Shown: positions 1 through 7,186 of the stretch, piece by piece
Layout of the letters: every line of letters starts with the position of its first letter
Position numbering within the stretch: position 1 is the stretch's first letter
Assembly (NCBI GenBank): GCA_900320545.1
Contig: ONSU01000019.1
Span: forward strand, 1-42,863
From: an uncultured Bacteroidales bacterium
Lineage (GTDB): Bacteria > Bacteroidota > Bacteroidia > Bacteroidales > UBA932
Reading direction: 5' to 3'
Length of the DNA stretch: 42,863 nt
Notes under the pieces: model-generated
What the model saw: only the letters and a program-made list of their open reading frames with translations
Told to the model about the DNA's origin: nothing
Databases searched by the model: none
Program-made: the position numbers and the translations under genes

Positions 1-1205
1 TTATGGAGAGCGCAAAGCAGACCGTCGCCGCCGTCCTCGGCGATTCGGTCCGCTGGGATATCCGCTACCGGAAACCTTTCAGCGTATGGCGGGAAATGCA
101 GGAACTCGGCTGCGACTTCTACCATGTGCCGTTCAAGCATTATATCCGCGCCGTATTCTCGGCCGAAGAGGTCAACCTCGCAACCGGTCTGCAGATGGCC
201 GAAGGCGATATCGTACTCAAAATCTACAGCATCCTGGCCGCCAACTACCGCGAACAGACCGGCAGTTTCGTCAACTATATGGCCCAGCCCAAGGCCAACG
301 GATATCGCTCCGTGCACGTCCGTCTGCTCAATCCCTTCGGCGGCATCGAGGAATTCCACCTCAGTTCCGACAATATGCGCGAGCAGTCCTACTTCGGCTG
401 CATCGTCGAGAATCAGGAACAGTGGCTGCACCGCTTTACCGAGGTACTGGGCGACCTGGCGGAAGATCCGGAATCGCTGATGCCCGGCATCCGCGCCTCC
501 CTCTACAACGAGGATGTCGTCATCTATACTCCCAAGAGCAAGCCCATTACCCTTCCCAAGGGCGCCACGGCCCTGGATTTCGCCTATGATGTACACACCG
601 AGATCGGCGATCACGCCCAGTACGCCCGCATCAACGGCCAGCTCTCCTCGGTCAAAACCGTCCTCAAGCGGGGCGACTGCGTCGAAATCGGCACCGATCC
701 CGCCGTCCATCCCAAACCGGACTGGCTCGCCGCGACGGTTTCCTACAAGGCGAAGAAACATATCCGGAATTATCTGAAGAAGCTGCCCAAGCCCAAATAC
801 ACCCTTTGCCCGCACTGCAATCCGATGCCCGGCAGCGAGATCATCGGCTTCCGCGATGCGGCCGGACATATCACCGTCCACAGCCGGAACTGTCCCGACG
901 CCATCCGCATCGCTTCCGAGCAGGGCAACACCATCGTCGCCATCGACGACTTCAAGACCGATCCGAACACCCTGTATCCCGTTACCATCGAGATCATCGG
1001 CGTAGACCGTTACCACCTCCTTCGCGATATCATCGACTGCATCGTCGAGGTTCACCATCTGTCGATGACCTCCCTGTGCACGGAGACCAAGGATAACATC
1101 GTCTCGTGCACGATCGGCTTCGCCGTGCACTCGGCCGGCGAACTGAACGAAACCCTTTCGGGAATTTCCGCCATTGAAGGCGTAGAAGAGGTAATGATCC
1201 GTTAA
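1..1205 (+). CDS. RelA/SpoT-family (p)ppGpp protein, C-terminal part
   Basis: The gene is cut by the left edge; 401 codons are visible (residue numbers here start from base 3). RSH proteins make or degrade the alarmone (p)ppGpp. The visible part begins inside the synthetase domain (RYRKPFSVWREMQ near residue 21, ANGYRSVHV at 98-106). A TGS domain follows at about 171-231, then the zinc-finger region (Cys269, Cys272, His293, Cys297) and a C-terminal ACT domain from about 325. The usual synthetase motif EVQIRT reads EEFHLSS here, keeping the glutamate but changing the following residues, so synthesis may be weak or lost. Any HD hydrolase domain would lie outside the window. The stop overlaps the stop of the converging nucleotidase gene. 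The family call is firm; whether it acts as Rel or SpoT cannot be decided. Confidence 0.9.
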   Translation, partial: MESAKQTVAAVLGDSVRWDIRYRKPFSVWREMQELGCDFYHVPFKHYIRAVFSAEEVNLATGLQMAEGDIVLKIYSILAANYREQTGSFVNYMAQPKANGYRSVHVRLLNPFGGIEEFHLSSDNMREQSYFGCIVENQEQWLHRFTEVLGDLAEDPESLMPGIRASLYNEDVVIYTPKSKPITLPKGATALDFAYDVHTEIGDHAQYARINGQLSSVKTVLKRGDCVEIGTDPAVHPKPDWLAATVSYKAKKHIRNYLKKLPKPKYTLCPHCNPMPGSEIIGFRDAAGHITVHSRNCPDAIRIASEQGNTIVAIDDFKTDPNTLYPVTIEIIGVDRYHLLRDIIDCIVEVHHLSMTSLCTETKDNIVSCTIGFAVHSAGELNETLSGISAIEGVEEVMIR

Positions 1206-2923
1206 CGGCTGAACATCAGCTCCAGATCCCGCTCGATCGCAGGCCCGGCCACCTTCTCGGGAACGAATTTCCACGCTCCGATCACGTCCGGATTGCCGGT
1301 GACGGCCGGATCGATGCCGCCGTTGGCTTTCAGATATTCATACAGGATTTCGCGGATCTCCGGATAGCGGGAGACAATCCGCTCGTCGATCCGGTTCGTG
1401 TCCACGCCCGCCTCCCGGAGAAGGCCGCCTCCTCCGCTGGCGCGGTAGGACGTCATTGCGACATTGTATTCCTTAGAAAGGTCGAAGGATTCGATCGCTA
1501 CCCGCTCCCCTTTCGGCTTTGTCACATCCACCGTATAGCGGATGCCGGCGGCGGAGTCGAAATTGTACGAGCGCTCCACGAACGACCAGCCCTTCTGGCC
1601 GGTGCGCGGATCGTCCCGTTCGCGGATCTTGAGGACGTGCCCCCCGGCGGGCGACTGGATCCATTTGTCATAACTCGCCTCCAGCATCAGCCGGATTTCC
1701 TCCCCCGTCATCCTGACGATATAAAGCTGATTCTCATACGGGTAGATGGTGAAGAGGTCGTTGTAGACGAGCGTTCCGGCCTTGACGATACCGTCGTAGG
1801 TCAGGGGCGCGGCAATGGAAATCTCCGCAGGCGCGCAGCCGAGCTGCAGCGTATGGATCAGATTGATGTAGTCGCTCATTCCCCTGTAGGCGTCCCGGGT
1901 GCGGAGGTCGCTCCCGAGCGTGCCGACTTCCTGCAGGGTAAAGGCCTTGACCTTCAGATAGTCCTCATGGAAGGTCTCCCGCATCACGGTATCCGCCTTC
2001 TCGGCGAAAACGGGAATCAGCCCGCCGGAAATATGCTTTTCCGTGACCTTGCCGCCCTCGACGCGGAGGGAGAGTTTGCCGATGCCGACATAGCGGCAGT
2101 GGCTGCCGGAATTCACCAGCGCCATCGTATCGTTCTGCTCGGTGTAGGGCCTGTGGTCGTGGGCGCAGACGACGAAATCCACCCCGCGGACGCTCCGGAA
2201 CACATCCAGGGCCTCCGCCTCCGCGACAGACCCGTCCCCCTTCCCGGTCGCGCTGTGCATCGCGGCGATCACCACGTCGGGTTTCTCCGCGGCACGGACC
2301 CGGTCCACATCCTCCTGCACGTGGTCCATGATCCGGTCGAAATGCATTCCGCTCCAGATCTCTTCGTTGAGCCAGGCCTTGATGTTGGCGTTGGTGTAGC
2401 CGAGGATGGCGATTTTGAGTCCGGCTCGACGCACCACGGTGTACAGCGGGAAATAGGTCTTGCCGTTGTCGTTGCGGATGGCGTTTCCGGCCAGGAGCGG
2501 AACCTTGAAGGCCTTCATCTCGGAGAATACCCGGTCGTACACCGGGTGTCCCGTCTCGACGTCGTGGTTGCCCCAGGCGAGCGCGTCATAATGCAGGTAA
2601 TCCACCATCCGGGAATAGAGATGCGGCCCGAGGGTGTCGACATAGTTGAAATAGTAGGCGGCATTGTCCCCCTGCAGGCAGTCTCCGGCATCCACCAGGA
2701 CGACATTCTCCGCTCCGTCGGCAACCCGGACGCTGTCTACGACGCGGCTTACGCCGATGAGGGATTTCCGGAGATTGGCGTCCACGTAGGTCGAGTCGAA
2801 GAAGCGGCCGTGGACGTCGTTGGTCGTCAGGAGGGTAAGATTGTACTCACCGTCCTTGAGACGGTTGCACGCGAGCGCGGCGAGCACGGCGGTCGCGACG
2901 AGGAAACAGGGGTTGCATCTCAT
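1202..2923 (-). CDS. 5'-nucleotidase / 2',3'-cyclic phosphodiesterase family lipoprotein
   Basis: 573 residues. A lipoprotein signal peptide ends in LAALAC with the lipid-bearing Cys19, so the enzyme should be membrane-anchored on the periplasmic or surface side. The N-terminal metallophosphatase domain shows the metal-binding motifs NDVHG (D36, H38), DAGDCLQG, WGNHD and a later CAHDHR. The C-terminal half matches the 5'-nucleotidase substrate-binding domain, with YDGIVKAG and the YENQLYIVRMTGEEI stretch. The family (UshA-like) hydrolyses nucleotides or related phosphoesters; the substrate cannot be read from sequence. It is the last gene of the leftward group ffh - barrel - nucleotidase. Its ATG lies 77 bp inside the upstream barrel gene in another frame, and its stop shares the TTAA at 1202-1205 with the RSH gene. 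Confidence 0.88.
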   Translation of the reverse strand: MRCNPCFLVATAVLAALACNRLKDGEYNLTLLTTNDVHGRFFDSTYVDANLRKSLIGVSRVVDSVRVADGAENVVLVDAGDCLQGDNAAYYFNYVDTLGPHLYSRMVDYLHYDALAWGNHDVETGHPVYDRVFSEMKAFKVPLLAGNAIRNDNGKTYFPLYTVVRRAGLKIAILGYTNANIKAWLNEEIWSGMHFDRIMDHVQEDVDRVRAAEKPDVVIAAMHSATGKGDGSVAEAEALDVFRSVRGVDFVVCAHDHRPYTEQNDTMALVNSGSHCRYVGIGKLSLRVEGGKVTEKHISGGLIPVFAEKADTVMRETFHEDYLKVKAFTLQEVGTLGSDLRTRDAYRGMSDYINLIHTLQLGCAPAEISIAAPLTYDGIVKAGTLVYNDLFTIYPYENQLYIVRMTGEEIRLMLEASYDKWIQSPAGGHVLKIRERDDPRTGQKGWSFVERSYNFDSAAGIRYTVDVTKPKGERVAIESFDLSKEYNVAMTSYRASGGGGLLREAGVDTNRIDERIVSRYPEIREILYEYLKANGGIDPAVTGNPDVIGAWKFVPEKVAGPAIERDLELMFSR

Positions 2924-4112
2924 AACGTTGCTTCATTAGGGTATCCAGGTCAAACATCAGCGTGGCAATCTGCTGCCAGCCGGAGAATCCCTCGTTGAAA
3001 TGGGCGACGGCGGCGATGCGGATGCGGAGCCAGTCGCTGATGCGGGGCTGCCAGTAGGCCTCGAGCCGGTCGTAATATGCGGGGAGTTTCGCCGGATCGG
3101 TCCGGACCTGCCAGTAGGCGCCTCGCATATACAGCCGGTCGCCGTAAGGGATTCCCTGCGAGTCTTCCACGGCGAAAAACGGCATCAGGGAAGTTCCGTA
3201 ATAGAATTCGTTGCGGATGCCGACGTTCCAGTGGCGGATCTCCGTTATCGCGTCGACGCCCCAGGGGATTTTGACCTCCTTCCACCGGCGGTCGCGCTGA
3301 TAGCCGACGAACGGACCTACGGAGAGGTTGAGCGCCTGGAGGCCGCTCATCGGCGCGAAATCAAACGTGAAATAGGGATTGAGGACGTGCTCGTCCACTA
3401 CGCCGGGCTGCGTCTTGGAACCGGCGTAATGATGGAACATTCCCTGCCATCCGAAATGCAGCCAGGAAAGGATATAGACATCGCCGTAAGAGAAGATGTT
3501 GAACTGCTCGTGGCGTTCCTCGCCGTATTTGCTGTTCCAGTCCAGGCCGACCTCGTAATAGGATTTGGGACGGGCGAACCGGAAGAGGACGCCCTCGAGA
3601 TTGTTGTCGTAGAAGCGGACGGGATCCGCGAGGAAGGCCGTCGTGTATTTGCCGCGGGTCTCGTAGCGCGGGAAGATGCCGGCCACGAAGGAGAAATCCG
3701 TCTTTTTGAACTGCGCCTCGAAGGTGTAGTAGACTTTGATCTCGCGGAAGAGATTCCAGTTCTGCTGCTTTTTGTCGCTCTCGGGCCCCGTTCCGAAGGG
3801 ATTGGCCCCGAAGTCCTTCTCGATGTCGATGCCGGCGAGGAGACGGTGCTTCATCCCGTTCGGCTGCTCGACGCGAAGCCCGGCAAGGGGCGTCAGCCGC
3901 AGGCCGGTCATTGTTCTGGAGGGCCCGTACGCCTGATGCGAAGCCGAATATTCGTTGTTGACGAAGAACCAGTCGAAATGCACGTTATAGTCGAACCGCA
4001 CCTTGACCTTGCTCTCTTTCCGCCCCGCAACAGAGGTGGTATCCGCCTCCTGCCCCCGGAGCGTCACCCCGGTGCACAGCGCGGCAAGCATTAGGATGAA
4101 CAGTTTTCTCAT
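2847..4112 (-). CDS. putative outer-membrane beta-barrel protein
   Basis: 421 residues with a signal peptide (MRKLFILMLAALCTGVTLRG) and then alternating aromatic/polar strands typical of outer-membrane barrels (for example FDYNVHFDWFF, YEVGLDWNSKYG, LNLSVGPFVGYQ). I do not recognise a named family. Its ATG overlaps the ffh stop by 4 bp, so it is probably translated in the same operon. The C-terminus is odd: after LMFDLDTLMKQRYEMQPLF, a natural barrel end, an Arg-rich tail runs 77 bp into the downstream nucleotidase gene. A 1-bp shift would instead end the protein on the TGA overlapping the nucleotidase ATG. The tail may therefore reflect a late frameshift. Confidence 0.7.
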   Translation of the reverse strand: MRKLFILMLAALCTGVTLRGQEADTTSVAGRKESKVKVRFDYNVHFDWFFVNNEYSASHQAYGPSRTMTGLRLTPLAGLRVEQPNGMKHRLLAGIDIEKDFGANPFGTGPESDKKQQNWNLFREIKVYYTFEAQFKKTDFSFVAGIFPRYETRGKYTTAFLADPVRFYDNNLEGVLFRFARPKSYYEVGLDWNSKYGEERHEQFNIFSYGDVYILSWLHFGWQGMFHHYAGSKTQPGVVDEHVLNPYFTFDFAPMSGLQALNLSVGPFVGYQRDRRWKEVKIPWGVDAITEIRHWNVGIRNEFYYGTSLMPFFAVEDSQGIPYGDRLYMRGAYWQVRTDPAKLPAYYDRLEAYWQPRISDWLRIRIAAVAHFNEGFSGWQQIATLMFDLDTLMKQRYEMQPLFPRRDRRARRARVQPSQGR

Positions 4113-5437
4113 CTCCGACGCATCCCCCGCATTTGCTGCATCAGGGTGCCCGTGACGGCTCCTTTCATCATCTTGCGCGTACCTTCGAACTGCTTCAGCA
4201 GGCGGTTGACCTCGGGGAGCGAAGTGCCGCTGCCGTCGGCGATGCGTTTGCGGCGGCTTCCGTTGATGATGTCGGGATGCTCCCGCTCCTCGGGTGTCAT
4301 CGAAAGGATGATGGCCTCGGTCGCCTTGAAGGCCTTGTCGTTGTCGATATCCACATCCTTCAGGGCTTTCCCCACGCCGGGAATCATCGAAGCCAGGTCC
4401 TTGATGTTGCCCATCTTCTTGACCTGCTGGATCTGGTTGTAGAAGTCCTGGAGGGTGAACTGGTCGCGGGAGAGTTTCTTGCGGAGCTCGCGGGCCTGTT
4501 TCTCGTCGAACTGCTCCTGGGCCTTCTCGACGAGGGAGACGACGTCGCCCATCCCGAGGATCCGGTCGGCGACGCGGTCGGGGTGGAAGATGTCGAGGGC
4601 CTCCATCTTTTCGCCGGTGGAGACGAATTTGATCGGCTTGCCGACGACATATTTGATGGAGAGGGCCGCACCGCCGCGGGTGTCGCCGTCCATCTTGGTA
4701 AGGACGACCCCGTCGAAGTCGAGCCGCTCGTTGAAGATGCGGGCGGTCTCCACGGCGTCCTGACCGGTCATCGCGTCCACTACGAAGAGGGTCTCGGTGG
4801 GCTTTACGGCCTGATGGAGGGTGGAGATCTCGTCCATCAGTTCGTCATCCACGGCCAGGCGGCCGGCGGTATCGACGATCACGACGGAGACACCCTCGGA
4901 GCGTGCTTTGGCGATGGCGTTCTGCGCGATCCGGACTGGATCTTTCACGCCTTCTTCCGTATAGACGGGGACGCCGATCTGCTCACCGAGCACCTTGAGC
5001 TGCTCGATGGCGGCCGGACGGAAGGTGTCGCAGGCGGCGAGAAGGACCTTCATCCCCCGTTTGCTCTTGATATGCAGGGCCAGTTTCCCGGAGAACGTAG
5101 TCTTGCCGGAACCGTTCAGACCGGCAACCAGCACGACGGCCGGATTGCCCTTGACATTGATGTCGGTGCTCTGGTCGCCCATGAAGGAGACAAGCTCGTC
5201 GTGGACGATCTTGACCATCATCTGCTGCGGCTTGACGGCGGTGAGGACGTTGGCGCCGATGGCCTTTTCCTTGACGGTATTGCAGAATTCCTTGGCGACC
5301 TTGAAACTCACGTCGGCGTCCAGCAGCGCCTTCCGAATATCCTTGACAGTCTCCGAAACATTAATCTCTGTAATCTTCCCCTCACCCTTCAATATCTTGA
5401 AGGATCTCTCCAGTCTTTCTGATAAATTTTCAAACAT
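4109..5437 (-). CDS. ffh: signal recognition particle protein Ffh (SRP54)
   Basis: 442 residues, normal for Ffh. SRP GTPase that binds signal sequences of nascent membrane proteins and delivers ribosomes to FtsY. The N domain (about 1-95) is followed by the G domain with P-loop GLNGSGKT (106-113), the conserved CDTFRPAA, DTAGR (189-193) and TKMD (247-250). The methionine-rich M domain runs from about 320 and ends in the basic, Met-rich tail MQQMRGMRRR. It is first in a leftward group and overlaps the barrel start by ATGA. A good Bacteroidota promoter (5619-5626, minus strand) lies upstream, so the leader would run through the structured repeat at 5456-5624. Confidence 0.97.
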   Translation of the reverse strand: MFENLSERLERSFKILKGEGKITEINVSETVKDIRKALLDADVSFKVAKEFCNTVKEKAIGANVLTAVKPQQMMVKIVHDELVSFMGDQSTDINVKGNPAVVLVAGLNGSGKTTFSGKLALHIKSKRGMKVLLAACDTFRPAAIEQLKVLGEQIGVPVYTEEGVKDPVRIAQNAIAKARSEGVSVVIVDTAGRLAVDDELMDEISTLHQAVKPTETLFVVDAMTGQDAVETARIFNERLDFDGVVLTKMDGDTRGGAALSIKYVVGKPIKFVSTGEKMEALDIFHPDRVADRILGMGDVVSLVEKAQEQFDEKQARELRKKLSRDQFTLQDFYNQIQQVKKMGNIKDLASMIPGVGKALKDVDIDNDKAFKATEAIILSMTPEEREHPDIINGSRRKRIADGSGTSLPEVNRLLKQFEGTRKMMKGAVTGTLMQQMRGMRRR

Positions 5438-5455
5438 ATTATTTCCTTGCCTTAA

Positions 5456-5624
5456 AAATTTGTTGTATCAGTTCCTAAAACTTCCGGTGCTTCGCACCTC
5501 CATCCCTCCCAGATCACCCCAAAAATCAAAGATTTTCGGGGACCCCGGAATCCACGCACTGTGGGCCCCTCCCGTTCACGAGGCCACGGGCGGCCACGGT
5601 TTTATCCACTGATACAACAAATTT
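5456..5624. repeat. structured GC-rich repeat element, copy A
   Basis: A 169-bp element between ffh and a divergent lipoprotein gene. Its ends are a perfect 16-bp inverted repeat, AAATTTGTTGTATCAG (5456-5471) and CTGATACAACAAATTT (5609-5624). Inside, in plus-strand order, are a GGTGC-TTC-GCACC hairpin, TCCATCCCTCCC, a second hairpin (CCCC...AAAATC-AAA-GATTTT...GGGG), then GGGCCCCTCCC and the hairpin core GGCC-ACGGGC-GGCC. Copy B (7018-7145) has the same order of parts with different arm sequences. No protein is convincingly encoded. The function is unknown; it could be a non-coding RNA, an mRNA leader structure, or a small non-autonomous repeat. Confidence 0.7.
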
Positions 5625-5626
5625 AT
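5619..5626 (-). promoter_or_regulatory. probable ffh promoter, -7 box TAAATTTG
   Basis: The minus strand reads TTTG (5648-5645), 18 bp, then TAAATTTG, close to the Bacteroidota consensus. Transcription would begin near 5612, inside the right arm of repeat copy A, giving ffh a leader of about 175 nt that contains most of the element. Confidence 0.5.
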
Positions 5627-5683
5627 TGTTTGTAATACATCGAACAAAATTAGCGATTTTGTGGGGAATATGCAAAAATTCGT

Positions 5684-5691
5684 TATATTTG
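5684..5691 (+). promoter_or_regulatory. promoter of the lipoprotein at 5724, -7 box TATATTTG
   Basis: TATATTTG preceded by TTTTG at 5657-5661. It gives a leader of roughly 25-30 nt before the ATG at 5724. Confidence 0.6.
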
Positions 5692-5723
5692 CAATTGTAC
5701 GATAGCCTGACCGGGTAAAGAGA

Positions 5724-6164
5724 ATGAGTATGAAACGATTGATTCGAATCCTCGCCACTCTGGCGATTATCCTTCCGGCTGCAGGGTGTAAAATGGAGGC
5801 CGGTCCTTCCGACGTCAACGATTCCACGGATGAATATACCTTGATTGTATCCGGCTGTGTCGTCGATCAGGAGAATTCCAATCCCCTCCCCGGGATTACC
5901 GTCACGCTTCTCAGCATCGTTCCTTCCAATCCGAATAATCAGAAGACCGCCACGACAACGACGGGCGAGGATGGGTGCTACCTCATTCGCAAACGCTTCA
6001 ATACCCCGGCGTACAACCTGTCTCACGTCTTGCAATGCACCGACGAGAGCGATACCTACAAAGAATCTCTTCAAATGGTGATCACGGTTCACGAAAACAG
6101 TTTCTCCCTCTCCGAGCACGGGTATTTCCTCCCCAATCTCAATTTTGCTTTGAGCAAGAAATAA
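5724..6164 (+). CDS. small lipoprotein with carboxypeptidase-regulatory-like fold
   Basis: 146 residues. A signal peptide ends in LPAAGC (Cys22), so it is a lipoprotein. The rest, LIVSGCVVDQENSNPLPGITVTL...TGEDGCYLI, follows the pattern of carboxypeptidase-regulatory-like (CarboxypepD_reg) beta-sandwich domains, common in Bacteroidota surface proteins. It also resembles, from memory, small lipoproteins annotated next to radical SAM maturases, but no such maturase is visible here. It has its own promoter and stands alone. An alternative start is the ATG two codons later. A strong bidirectional terminator follows. The function is unknown. Confidence 0.75.
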   Translation: MSMKRLIRILATLAIILPAAGCKMEAGPSDVNDSTDEYTLIVSGCVVDQENSNPLPGITVTLLSIVPSNPNNQKTATTTTGEDGCYLIRKRFNTPAYNLSHVLQCTDESDTYKESLQMVITVHENSFSLSEHGYFLPNLNFALSKK

Positions 6165-6196
6165 AAAAACCGGCCTCCTTTCGGGGGCCGGTTTGC
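6165..6196. terminator. bidirectional terminator between lipoprotein and aqpZ
   Basis: Stem AAACCGGCC..CC, loop TTTC, GG.GGCCGGTTT, flanked by an A run on the left and T residues on the right. It lies between two convergent genes and can serve both. Confidence 0.85.
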
Positions 6197-6218
6197 CATT
6201 GAACGGGTCGGGACAAGC

Positions 6219-6917
6219 CTACTTCTCGCACTTCTTGCAGCAGCCGGCAAGGCATTTCCAGACGAGGGCGCTCAGCGCACCGCCGGCGAGCGGGGCCACG
6301 ATGAACACCCAGACATTCTTCAGCGCGTCTCCGCCAGCGAAGAGGGCGGGACCGATGGAACGGGCCGGGTTGACGGAAGTTCCCGTGAGGTTGATGCACA
6401 CGAGGTGGATGAGAATCAGGGTGAGGCCGATGGCCAGACCGGCGGGCTTGCCGGCACCGAGTTTCTCGTCCGTCGTTCCGAGGACCACGAGCACGAAGAG
6501 GAAGGTGGCGATGAACTCGACGAGGAGCGCACCCCAGACACCTCCCGCATTGGCTACGCCGTTGGTGCCGAGACCGGCCATTCCCTGAGCGCCCGCAAAT
6601 TCGGGAGTAACCACCTTGGTGAGGGCGAGCAGCAGCGCACCGGCGATGATACCGCCGATGATCTGGCCGACCCAGTAGCCGCAGGCGTCCTTCCAGCTCA
6701 TACGGCCGGAGAGGGCGACACCGAAGGTGATGGCCGGATTGATGTGGCAGCCGCTGATGCCGCCGATGGTGTAAGCCATCGCGACGACCGAGAGGCCGAA
6801 TGCAATCGCGGTCCCCACGACACCCGCCGTGTCAGCGCAGCCGAGGAACATTGCGGTTCCGCAGCCGAGGAAAGTCAGGACAAAAGTTCCGAGACATTCT
6901 GCAAAATACTTTTTCAT
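6219..6917 (-). CDS. aqpZ: aquaporin Z-like water channel
   Basis: 232 residues with six hydrophobic segments and both half-helix motifs, NPA at 60-62 (HINPAITFG) and NPA at 183-185 (SVNPARS). The narrow filter residues match the water-selective AqpZ pattern: Phe40, His171, Thr180 and Arg186. This favours a water channel over a glycerol facilitator. The start is placed at the ATG at 6917, because the -7 box TATATTTG lies at 6946-6953 and a longer reading from 6959 would begin upstream of the transcription start. The tail CLAGCCKKCEK is unusually Cys-rich. It is monocistronic, with a shared terminator at its 3' end and repeat copy B upstream of its promoter. Confidence 0.95.
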   Translation of the reverse strand: MKKYFAECLGTFVLTFLGCGTAMFLGCADTAGVVGTAIAFGLSVVAMAYTIGGISGCHINPAITFGVALSGRMSWKDACGYWVGQIIGGIIAGALLLALTKVVTPEFAGAQGMAGLGTNGVANAGGVWGALLVEFIATFLFVLVVLGTTDEKLGAGKPAGLAIGLTLILIHLVCINLTGTSVNPARSIGPALFAGGDALKNVWVFIVAPLAGGALSALVWKCLAGCCKKCEK

Positions 6918-6945
6918 TTGTACAAAAGATTTTGGTTTAGCAGTC

Positions 6946-6953
6946 CAAATATA
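6946..6953 (-). promoter_or_regulatory. aqpZ promoter, -7 box TATATTTG
   Basis: The minus strand reads TATATTTGG, matching the Bacteroidota -7 consensus about 29 bp before the chosen ATG. It fixes the aqpZ start at 6917. Confidence 0.6.
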
Positions 6954-7017
6954 CGACATTTTATGAAAAATTGCATCCTTTTTTTTAAGAGTTTTTTATA
7001 AATACGTCGGACGCTCC

Positions 7018-7145
7018 GGAAAGTATGACCTCTGAGAACCCTCCGAACCTTCGGTTCTCCGTCCCTCCCGCTGCGACTCCGTTTTGCGGGCCCCTCCCAT
7101 TCATGTGGCCATGGGCGGCCACAGGTTTCAGAGCCCATACTTTCC
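7018..7145. repeat. structured GC-rich repeat element, copy B
   Basis: A 128-bp second copy, between divergent aqpZ and the gene at 7187. The ends pair as GGAAAGTATG (7018-7027) with CATACTTTCC (7136-7145), continuing inward through CTCTGA and AACC. The first inner hairpin is GAACC-TTC-GGTTC, where copy A has GGTGC-TTC-GCACC: both halves changed together and the TTC loop is kept. TCCGTCCCTCCC, GGGCCCCTCCC, TTCATG and the hairpin GTGGCC-ATGGGC-GGCCAC follow in the same order and strand orientation as in copy A. The middle hairpin is shorter and different. Small reading frames cross it, but none look like real genes. Confidence 0.7.
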
Positions 7146-7173
7146 TCCGCTTGTAAAAAAATATTAAAATACA

Positions 7174-7181
7174 TATCTTTG
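7174..7181 (+). promoter_or_regulatory. promoter of the gene at 7187, -7 box TATCTTTG
   Basis: TATCTTTG ends only 5 bp before the ATG at 7187, implying a leaderless or nearly leaderless mRNA. No later in-frame Met gives a better start. Confidence 0.5.
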
Positions 7182-7186
7182 TATTT

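Noticed and set aside
1637-2998. 453-codon open frame antisense to the nucleotidase
   Set aside because: Composition-driven shadow of a gene with intact catalytic motifs.
5438-5723. SRP RNA gene next to ffh
   Set aside because: The element at 5456-5624 has no SRP Alu or helix-8 GGAA tetraloop motif, and a second copy lies elsewhere.
6960-7174. Small protein-coding genes inside the structured repeats
   Set aside because: The minus-strand peptides across both copies are not conserved in frame or length, while the base-pairing is conserved; the signal is structural.
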